This document shows positions 47,601 through 59,600 of a DNA stretch of 64,000 nt, piece by piece. A model generated the notes under the pieces. It was not told the DNA's origin. It did no database searches and saw only the letters and a list, made by a program, of their open reading frames with translations. The stretch comes from Sweltsa coloradensis. Lineage: Eukaryota > Arthropoda > Insecta > Plecoptera > Chloroperlidae. The translations under genes and the position numbers were made by a program. Positions within the stretch are counted from its first letter, which is position 1; the number at the start of each line of letters is the position of its first letter. The stretch is from contig JAMZAV010000318.1 of assembly GCA_024449915.1 (NCBI GenBank), positions 186,001 through 250,000 on the forward strand. The letters are read 5' to 3'.

Positions 47601-50600
47601 ATAAATAAGAGTCTAAAAGTTTCACACCACTTTTGGCCGGTTTAAATAATCACGGTTCTGGAAGAATTGGAAGGGGGGGGGGGGCTGGGAAGAAACTAAT
47701 AATTATTACTAATTAAGATAGTTTAATCGTGACCTTCATGTACAAAATGTTAAATAATTTCTCGTCATCACTTTCTGTTGTTATTAATGTGTTTCCGGCA
47801 CCTTTTCTCTATAACAATCGACAATATCTGAAGTCCCAGCTTTCAACAGTTCAAATCCGTCCAAGAACACGACAGTCCAAGCCCAATCCAACCTCCCAGA
47901 TTTGTATCACTCTGCCTTCAACCGCTCTTGTATCATTTTATCCTTCTCTCACCACTCACAACATGTATTTCAATTCTCATAAGGCCAAAACTATTTACTA
48001 GGAAATCAATCATTTCGTGAGCAATTTTCTGATATTTCCTCGATCCAATATATCCAGGTAATAATATGAATATCCGCGAGACGGCGCGATATTGCATTTT
48101 TTTACAACAATAGATAAAACGTAGTCGTCTCCTCGGGCGAAGCTAATATGAATCATGTTTTTACTACAATAAATCTCACATCACACTTTAAGATAGCTCG
48201 ATAAAAGAAAACAGCATTTTATTTATTATTAGATTTATCTGTGCATCATCGTAAGAAATGACTCAGTTTCCCGGACGAGGTTCGACGTGTTCTGATCCCT
48301 GTGCCCGGCACTGTACATAATCCTGGAGCGTTTCATGTCGGGGATGTGTGTTATTTTAATCGTGTGGTTATAGCTATATAGCCTGGGAGTGGTTTATCTG
48401 GGCAGTGTACTCTGGGCATGTAGTGTACTACCTCCAGGATACAGTGCCCTGAGCACGTTACATCCGCCATGCCCCACTACAAACAATGCCCTGTAGTCTG
48501 CGCTTCCTATCGGCCCCAACAGGAACTGCGGTTGAGACTCGTCCTCCCTCACGGAAGATGCACTGATGCTAGGTTAGCAAATAACAGATCAAAATCCGGT
48601 GATGTTTGTCGCTCAAGCCAATATGACGAGTTTCCTCATAATGTCATTTATTTGTCGAACTCCATAGAAGTATTTTAGATTAATTTACAATTATGTTCAC
48701 TTGTCAACTTGTTAAATTAATATCAATGTAAATTATCATTCTGTTAATCTAGTTATAATTTAGATAACTGTTTATAAGTTACTTCAGACTAGATTCACAG
48801 ATGCGGTATATTGTGTAGATCTCAGTCCACTGACAATTAAACGGTCAGATCTGGGGCTAATATTGATTAAAACACACCAAATGAACTGACGCAAGCTATT
48901 GGAGTGGCCCATTGAGGCCCCCTCTCAATATGGTGCGGTTTCTTCACACGGATCTATAAGGCTAGTGTCAACAATTAAATATTACACCAGGGCAAGGTGT
49001 TGTATCTAGGTGCCCGTTAGGGGCGCCGAGCCAAGCCGCGGTGCGCTACACACTCAAGCACCTTATACACCAAGCAGAGTTGGGGTGATTTCGAGGTGTT
49101 ACCCAGGCCGTCATGTAACGTGATGTGAAACTTGAAAACTATCACAATCGAGGGGATTTAGGTACCTGACAACACATGCCAAATTTTATTGGGGTACGAT
49201 TATTCCTTCTTGGTGAAAAAATGGCTTGAAACATGCTCAAAATCACTTTAAGGATGTTAGCTACTGCTCCCTATCTGCTACTACTGCTACTGCTAACATC
49301 TAATACGTCGGCCCGCGATTCTGACCAGACGGGTGGGACTACAATGTTCATATTTTACATGGACATTAAGGTTATAGAAATATAGTCTCTTTTGAAAAAA
49401 AAGTTGAAAAAAGTTTGTTGGAAGGCTTCCAAATAAAGGTTTTAAATAAGCCTTAAACACTTGGCATACAATCAACAAAATAACCATAGTTACTTGACAC
49501 TTGTTGACGGTATAAGCAGAGTTAGGCGGGAAAGTGCGATACGTAAACAAATAGCGGACATTTAAAATTTTTCTTCTTTGTGTGGAACGAGAAAAGGTGT
49601 CATTATACTCTCATAAAACAAATCAGAAACCGTCCCTGGCCTAGTAATCCTGTCAAATAAGATCGTATATTGACGTTTGGAGGAAAAAATTGCGATGTCG
49701 CTGAATTTTTGCAGAGACCTTCCTTATATAATACTTATTAACATACTAAAACTCCCCTACAATCGGACTGGAGCTTCGGCCGCCATATTGGAAAATGGCG
49801 GCCAAAAGGTGTTTGTTATCGAATATCTCCAAATTGGTTTGAGATAGACTAAATAAATACCTCAATCGCAAAAATATTCCCTATTAAATTCCCTACAAAA
49901 CAGGTGTCTTCTATAGTTTTGGTAGGGGCAAAGGTTACGTCACAAAATCGTGGTTTATATGTTGCTCATTGGAGTACCAGCTTTATTTCCAAATTTTTAC
50001 GTCCAGCATCAAACAATGCCCGGTAAATCCGTAAGAAATCGATTTAAATACAAAAGGACTTTTGTACGGGGTTCATGAAAGCTATTAGAAGTATTAAAAA
50101 AAATCAGGTCTGCGAAATAGAATTTTGCATTTACCGGAATTTGGGTTTTTCCATTGTTGGCATTTCCTCAAAAATGCACTTTTTGACTGTCCATTATTAA
50201 GCACTAAATAGCATTGGAGGAAAAATTCTTCCTGCGCACATTAAAATGACTCAAATAATGATCCGATTACAACTAAAGTTTAAATCCAATATGGCTGCTA
50301 ATTCCTAATATCCACAACATCAAAGTGAATTATGTAACAAAAAGAGTGTAAAAACAGCACGAAAACAGTATTCATATTGTGAATATAAGGAATAAGCAGC
50401 CATATTGGATTTAAACTTTGGTTGCAATCGGATCATTATTTAAGTCATTTCAATGTGCGTAGAAAGAATTTTTCCTCCAATGCTATTTAGTGCTTAATAA
50501 TGGACAGTAACATATGGCATTTTTTAGGAAATGCCAACAATGGAAAAACCCAAATTCCGGGTATATGCAAAATCCGATTTCGCAGAACTGATTTTTAAAA

Positions 50601-53600
50601 ATACTAATGGAAGCTTTCATGAGCCCCGTACAAAAGTCCTTTTGTATTTAAATCGATTTCTTACGGATTTACTGGGCATTGTTTGATGCTGGGCGTGAAA
50701 ATTAGGAAATTAGCTGGTACTCCAATAAGCAACATATAAACCACGATTTTGTGACGTAACCTTTGCCCCTACCAAAACTATAGAAGACACCTGTTTTGTA
50801 GAAAATTAAATGGGAAATATTTTTGCCGCTGAGATATTTTGTCTATCTCAAACAAATTTGGAGATATTTGGTAACAAACACTTTTTGACCGCCATTTTCC
50901 AATATGGCGGCCGAAGCTCCAGTCCGATTGAAGGGGAGTTTTTGTATGTTGATAAGTATCCTTCAAGGAAGGTCTCTGCAAAAATTCAGCGACATCGCAA
51001 TTTTTTCCTCCAAAAATTCTTATTTGACAGGATTATAGGCCCAGATGTGGAAAATTATTTATAATGCAAAAGTGTAGGTCTAAAGTTCCATTTGGCTATA
51101 GGACTAGTAAAATTCATACTTACATTACATGTTTGACAAGCCTAGCCAACCCTATGCCAGCACAACATTGTTCTGATATGAACTTGCTCAACTGTTTGTT
51201 TACATAATTGCAACAATCAAATCATTTCATACAACTTGTCTTTCGATTGGCCCGCGTTTATGAAGGCACTGCCATCTAGAATAAATATAGAACTTTTTCG
51301 AGCTCTTTGCTATACGCAAATCTTTTTAAAGTGTTTGGATTTCGTGATACTCTTTCAACCATATACATCCTATATAATTGGCTAGACAAGCAGTCGATGA
51401 TCCACTTACGATAAAAATAGAAGCCATCTTAAATGACAGTTTACATGTTAATCAAATGGGAGCGATTTGTGGCCAAATAGTTCTCAAGATTGCCGCCAGG
51501 TTGACAGGTAAGCATACTAGCCTTTAACACCAAATGATTACTAAATTCCCTTATGCAATCACTTCGTATTGTTTCTTTTGTTTAATACCATGCTGCACAA
51601 GCTAAAACCATATCAAACAATCCAGTAAAATACTTTATTGCATTAAAAAAGCATAAATTAAAACACCAAATCGCCATCTTGAAATGGGCCGGTTGAGTCT
51701 TCAATTTGCTACGCTCGCGCCTGTGCGGAGGTATAGGAGACTGCTAATCTAGCCTACTATAGGGGTTTAATATCAATGCTTTCAACTCACAACCCATGAC
51801 GTTTTTCCACAATACCGTTCAAGAATACCAATTCCTTCGTAAACGAAACGACTTCGTTTTCAAATTGCGTTTTCAACTCATCTCCCACGAACTCAAGAAT
51901 TGGGGTCCAGTCCTTATACCGTCGTTATACCATGGTTATACCACCTATACCCAGGATGTACATGAATCCGGGTCTAGATATTTTACATCCTATATTGTTA
52001 CTGCTAATACCATAGAATTTAAATCAACTTTGATAAAAATATTATATTTTAGCAAATAATTTTGTAATGGAACTTGAAAAAGTAATGAGATCACACACAT
52101 AACAAAAACTTGTAGAAATACAGCCAAACCTTACACACTCAAAAGGAATGAGATCTAAAAAAAGGGCCAAGCTCATCTACCCTTCCACATAAACGTACAG
52201 TGTCCCATAACAGCATCCTCGAAAAGCTTGGCAAAATAGAATTTGCATGTTATTACGTTTAAATTAATTAGAAAAAAAGAACTTGGATAAACTATTACGT
52301 TAAATTAAAAATCGCAAATTCTATTTTGCCAAGCTTTTCGAGGATGCTGTTATGGGACACTGTACGTTTATGTGGAAGGGTAGATGAGCTTGGCCCTTTT
52401 TTTAGATCTCATTCCTTTTGAGTGTGTAAGGTTTGGCTGTATTTCTACAAGTTTTTGTTATGTGTGTTAGTATGACTGACCACTGCAACTTATAGCCAAG
52501 ACGGTGCATTAACGTGATGTAATCACACTATAATTTGCTTGACCTGTACAAACAGTTTACCAACAGCACTATATAAACACTATGCTTGTATACGTTATGC
52601 CAACAATACTGTTGCAAAGACAAACTTACAATTCGACCATGGAGTTATAAATAGTACTGGCGTACCATGATTCGACAGCCATAAAGAAGAACATAATGTT
52701 TGTAAATTCTAGCGTGTTTCATTACAAGGCTGGTGTACGAGTGTGATGTAACGTGCTAGCAATAAGAATATAGTTGCCCGTGATTCTAAGGATGTCCAAA
52801 ACAGATACCTTGGCACATCGATATTTTCTTTCGATATTTTTCGATATATCGTGGAAAAGTAGCAAATTATATCGATACATTTTTTGGAGATTTTTTTTTG
52901 GAGATTTTTAAACTCCCTTGTGGCAGCTAGGAAGTGTGTGGTTTGATGCTTTTTCAGATAGAACACCCCCCTTATATTTTTATTCTAATTTACTGACCAA
53001 CCCCAGGCCAGCCCTAATCTGAATAAGTTTTAATTTGTTATCATCGAGTAAAATAAAATTAAGAAAAAACGGCGATATTTCTTGTATATTTCTTTCGATA
53101 CATCGATATTTATCATACGATACTTAACCTTCCGATATCCTTAAAATATCGCACCACATAGCGAAAAAATATCTTAATATATGATGCGAAATATCGATAT
53201 TTAATTTTGGTTGGACATCCCTTGTGCAACGACTCACTAATAAACACTATAATATCTCAACATTCTACAAACACTCTCATCGTCCTACCTCAATCATAAC
53301 GCAGCTTCGCAAGGTTTCAAATCACACGTCTCACTTGCTCGTCTAATTAGTCTGCGCGCAGTACGAACTGTATTTGATGCACTTCAAACGAGATGAAGTA
53401 GTAATTATAACTCGGCTCCGCCCACAATGTTTCACAACAGATCGCCAACCAAATAAACACATGATTAAAATCTTTGATGTTGTCAAATAACTAAACGTTG
53501 TCCAACGACAATTAAAATGCATCGTGTGCTCATTGCAAGTAACTATCTTCGTATGCGCATGAAGAAGTCTTAATTAGAAAAGTGCACATGAATTAATTTC

Positions 53601-56600
53601 ACATACATAATAGAGATACGGGTTTCTTTTGGCGATTCAAAATGCTAATTTTACTAAAAATAATGTTTTTAATGCCTATTGAGAACTAGTTTATCAATGT
53701 ATTCTAGCATTTTCTATGACTTATTGAATTGAAATGTTCCTATAATTCATCATTTACCATTAGAAGTGTAAGAAACACCCACATATAGGGTTTTGGTAGA
53801 AGGGAAACCAATTTATGCTACAAAATGCTAAATTTGTCAAAATTAATGCTAAATATTCTAAATTTAAATGCTTAAAAAAACGTATCTCTACACATACATA
53901 TTATATGAGTTATAGGGCATTATGTTGTTTTATTGAATGCAAGCTATAATGTTGAGCCCCATGCCACAACATCAAAGTAGCGGATAAAGGTGACGTACAG
54001 TAAAAACTTCCAGCATGAGTGCCTTGTACTTTGAGTCGAGTTTCTTTATAGCAACCAAGCACTCGAACACAACTCGCAACTTTTCATTATGAATATTTTA
54101 CCTGAAAGGATTTTACTTGCAATAAATATTACGACGTTGAGCAAGTATGTCTTCTAGAATGTAGATGGCGCGACGGTTCGAAAGAGCTTTTGAAAAACAA
54201 AAACAAAGATGACTTCCGCAAGTTTGAAAGGGTTATTAACAAGTACAAAATAAAAATTGAAATGGCTTTCATTATTTGACGATGAAGGTAAATGTTGACT
54301 TGATGATTTGAGATGGATGCTCCCTGCATTTTAGCTTGTGCAAATGCATAATACAGCAGCATGCAATATAATACTAATATAGAGGTACAGACATTCGTGG
54401 AGTTTGAACGAAATCTACGCATTGCAGTAGCTTAGTTTTCAACTACATGTAGATATGGCGAGTTTATTATATTAATAACATGCATATTGTAAAGTGAATA
54501 CACGTTGAAAATGTATGTATGATTTGTACTCGAGAGTGTACTTATGCATATGTCTCCATGTATGGTGTTAGAATACATACTCGCATATACATTATCATAT
54601 TATTAGTGTTTGTATAACAGAAGATACTGAATGACTTTGTAAACTCTGTAGCAACAGAGATGATTGCAGTTATTCGCTCTAGGCCAGAGGTTCGAAGTAC
54701 CTAACAAATTAAGTTCAAAAAGATAATAAAAAAAGACATTGTTTTAATACACAATCAAAATTCACATTACATGCTTCTGAGGATTATCAATAGCGCGAAA
54801 AGAACTAACAATGAGTACATAAAGGGAAATTAAAGAAAGTGTCTGTATTGCAGAACAATCTCGTCGAGTCATACGCTCAATTTTGAAATCACTTTCCAAA
54901 TAAACACAATGAATTTTATCTTGAAAGCACACTCAAAGTCAATATTTGTTATACAGCAAGGCGTGAGCTCGGGATGTGAGATGTGTGCGATGTAAACAAT
55001 ACAATCCATCTTCAATCATTTGCCGAACAGCACAATAAATATACGCGCATTGTGCCACTGAGAAATACTCTTCATCTTACTATAGTCATTGCGTACAATT
55101 TGGCGTAGGAATCGGGGGGGGGGGGGGGCAAGTTTCGCCAGGGGGCAGAGGGGGGGGGGGGCAAAACTAACGTAAATTAATATTAATCCCAGAATTTCCG
55201 TTGAAATATGCAAAACACCAAATACAATTCGACAGTCACCTTGGTAAGACGAATTATGTTTGCCTGCTTTGCCGGTATGCTAAGTCATTACATCAGAAAT
55301 TAGATTTTACGTTCATTTTTGAGTTTTTAGTTTGTTTGTTATTTGCTGTAAAAGATTGTATACAGAGTCCGAGTGCAGTTAAAACTTGACGAAATAAAAT
55401 ATGTAGTATGGTTCCAGACCCCAGCTGTCACACGCAAAATCTGCTAATAAATTTGCCCCTCCCAACTTTCAAACGGTCCTACGCGCCTGCATATGAAAGT
55501 GAAAAGTAGATGTGCTTGACAATTCTAGATTTACATTAATTTGCGCGTCACATCGCATTATTAGCGACATAAATGACGCTTAGTTAAACAAAACAAAGGG
55601 GTGTAAAGCATTGCCAAAACGAAGGCGGGCATCTCTTTCCAACGAAATGAAGCTTCAAGAGCCTAAATAGAACGAAGGCCACGACAGGATACGGAAATAG
55701 CTCACAACTCAATCATCACCGCCCTGTTATCTACGGCCTGGCGTCATGTGCAGCACATGGTAGGAGAGAAACGAAAGTATTGGATGGCCGTGATTTCTTA
55801 CTATAAATACAATCTCTAGAGTTTATTCTTACGGTTCGCCACGCACTCAGGTTGCTGTGCTTATAAAGTTCCTAGAAGTACCTCAGCACTTATTTTAATA
55901 ATATACATGAATTCAATACCCAGAAGGAAATACAACATACATCTTCCCAGGTATTGAGAACTAAGGATCAGTAGACGTACGTATTTTCTATACAAACATA
56001 ATACTGTAAAAGTAATTATACGTGTTGATTATGTGTGTACTCCAGCGTATGCATGTATATGTTTAGTGTTTACTTAGTTAACTCTGTACTGCGTTGTTCA
56101 TTGAAACCGAACAATTGGTACAAATTCAAGTCCGAAAAAAAGTGTCATTGTATGTAAACTTGTAACAATATAGAATTGCAATTTTTTGCATGTGTGCTTA
56201 CTGATTTTCCTGTGTACTGCTGTGAGCGGTATGATAGGTACTATACTGGAGAAACGTTAGTTTAATGTGTGCTATGCGCTCTGGGGATACGTAGAGATTT
56301 ACGCTTGAAGAGTTTACATAAGTATATGTTTATAAAGGCAGAAAGGCTTAACCCTACGGGCACAGTAATCAGTATTCAGCGTAATAAACAAACCATAAAG
56401 AGGAAATCCTAAAACGCATAGGCTATATTGCAGCACATAGTGAGTAAAACTGACGTTACGTTCACCCAACGAGGGGGGGTTTACAATTCTCTTCGCAGTA
56501 TTTCCCAATGCAGAAGCAATTACACTTGTCGGGGTAGGGTACACAAGTAAGGTCGCCTAACTGAAAGTGGAACAATTAGTTGGAACAAAGTTTTCCTTCC

Positions 56601-59600
56601 ACGAAACCAATCATGTGCAGTGTTACCTCGGGAGGTGTTATTAACACGTAGTGTACTTGTAAATAACTGTTGCGTGAAGCTGCGGTGGGATAGTGGAGAC
56701 TGTACTGCAGTGGCGTATCCAGGAATTCATAAAGAGGGGTTCAACCACTTCATTCATAGATGCACCAAAGGCTAAGCGGGCCCCCCGGAAAAATTCTCTT
56801 TCAAGGCCATTTTGGTGAAAATCTGTTCGTTTTAAATCATCACAATAACCAAATTTGTATCCACTAAAATCCTCTTTTGGTCATATGGTAATTTGCCTTT
56901 AGTTTTGCGATTTAACAATTATTCTATATTCTCCATTGAAACGTTTAAGCGCACTTTAACACTTTATTTTGCAAAAGCGGGGGGGGGGGGGTCCCCTACC
57001 CCCTTGGATATACGCCACTGCTGTACTTGATCGCGAGATGGGGGGGGGGGGGGATCACGCACGTGGAAGGTTTATTGGAAGCCGATGGCGACGTTGAAGG
57101 GATTAAGAGTTCACTCGAGAGTAGCGAGCCAATATCTGTCGACTTTACATCACGAGATCATTAAATAAGAGAGGCTACATCAAACAAATCTCAAGTCAAC
57201 CCTGCAAATCGCAATTCATTTTCAACGACTCAATGAGTAAATCATCCCTTATTAAAATTAATATTTCCTGACGAGAATGGAAGGTAGGACTACAACAGAT
57301 TATCACTGAGTACTGATGTGACGATGTCGCAGCAGAAGACAATATTTGAGTTGGATATGTGCAGACTTTGCATAAAAGTGATAGTTATTTATTTTGTATT
57401 ATTAATTTTTATTATTTTGCTGCTTGTTCCTGCCTATGTTCGAAACGCTATCGTAGTGATACCTTTGTGCATGTGTGGCAATTGGAAAGTGCCGTAGGTG
57501 ACTATGTAACCAGCCGGCAAAAACAAATATGCGTGTAATACATCGTGGACTGTTCGCAATGGACGTTATTCTCTGAAATGAAAGAAAGAAAAAAATACTC
57601 AGTTCGACTTGATTGGTTTTCACCACATTTTGATCGAGTGATGGAAAATTCAGTCAAATTGATTGGTTTTCTTTCTTTAACTTTATAGAGAAAACAGGTA
57701 TAAGTTGAAGGAATATTATTAAAAAGGTAAAGTTTGGATGATTTATGTGTAAATAACAAACACGAACATCTTTTCGAAAGCTAAACTTAGACGGTGGAAA
57801 ACTACGACAAAGAAAGTTTGGTCGTATTCCATGAGTTACGTAGGACCAAACAACGACACAATTTCAAACAATAAAAAGTTATATTCGTATATTTTGCGTT
57901 GGAAAGTTAAGATTTCAACTTTCTAGCGACTCTTTACTTTCCACCACCATTTACACTTAGTCTAATGAACACCTAAGACTAGGAAGTTTTGTTGAGTTTT
58001 CAGCAGTCGACACCAACAAATACAAAGAAACTCTGCGATGCACTTTAGAACAGGCAACATATAGCGATATCGAAAGAAATCGTAGATCACAAATAAAATG
58101 GTTGTTGGTTGATTTACATTTTATTTTATTTTTTAAATGTAAAATGTGTGTTTGGACGATACATAGAACCTTTGAGAATGCTATTCAACTTTTTTTTTAA
58201 ATTACGTACTTTCCGCATCTACGAAATTTGATCGATGATTTCGAAATCGGTATTGAAATTTCCGTGCAATCAATGCACAGTCCAAAACGTATAATTAATT
58301 TTAATTGCTACCCTTTCTAATAATGTCAACATTAATATATGCATTAGTGGATCGAGTTAAATAAAGATGTCCTGAGGCCCACACCTAGATTACTTGTGTC
58401 TGCGGCTGTAGAGTCCAGGTAGTTGCCCCCAGGGTTCCGTGACACAGAGAGAGAATGTGGGATCGATGCGAGCTAAGAAGTGGGGCAAGGGTGGCAACAC
58501 TTCAAGGAGAGAGGACGCGATCAGACGGTTCCAAAAGACAAGAGATGGAAACCAAAGGAAATCAATTAAACATACGTATTTACGAGGAAATTAAACCTGA
58601 TATAGGGTGCCCGAGGGCTGTTTAAGAGGACTCAATTCCTTGCATTCGCCTGAGGAAAACCTCGGGAAAAACCTTCTGTCAGGTTTGCTGGTAACGACGG
58701 GATGCGAACCCGGGAAATCCCGAATCTAGAGCTTAGTGATTGGCCTGGGTCAGCTGATGCAATCTTCAGCGAAGTGTACGTAGCTTATGTACGCCCGGTA
58801 GCCAGGAAGGTAGGCGTGTGAATCAATACAGTGTGGGGCAAACTAATGTACCCCCGTGATTGTGCAAGAATATTGTGTCACACTAAACATAATTACAGAA
58901 TTTCGCGATTTTCACGGTCATCCTTGCTTCTTTTAAAAATAAATTGCTACTCTTGCTATTATATTTTGCAAATACTTTTTCTAAAGCAACTGTGAAACGA
59001 TCCAATATGAGAAGTAGCGATGTGGTTAAGAGTTGTAATCATTACTTGCAGCAAAGAGATAAGTCATTTCCAAATTTTTACCAAAATGTTATTAAATAAA
59101 AACACAAATGCTGGGAAGTTGACCTGACCTTCACTGCATAGGGTATCATGCTCGGGTATAGATGTTATTATATTCGAGATCGAAAAACTGAATTGCAAAA
59201 TGGAATAAATAAATTACAAAATGTTTGATGCCTGATTATTTAGTATAGAAATGTTATGTCCAAAGTCCGAAATGTTATACTTTCTAAGCGATTCAATTTT
59301 TGAGTACTAATATTATTTGCATTTAAATTAATTGCTTCAATACAGGTACCTATTGTGTATACTGGCATCACAATAATATCTATGCAGCTTTGAAAGTTAA
59401 GGGTATCTGGCATTGTTTCGTTCGTTCTTGAATCATGTAATTTAAAAATGAAACCTAATACTACTAGGAATAAAAATTGGTACAAGACTGAGAGTTAATT
59501 AAAGTTCACAGACACAAGTCGAAAATCTAATCTTGGAAGATAACTTTTTTCTTACTTTTTAAAGAAATATGAAACCTCGAGATAATTAAAAATGTTTGAT

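Noticed and set aside
48290..48400. Plus frame resembling [16 protein letters not shown]...
   Set aside because: Short, no splice support and no recognisable homology; likely chance.
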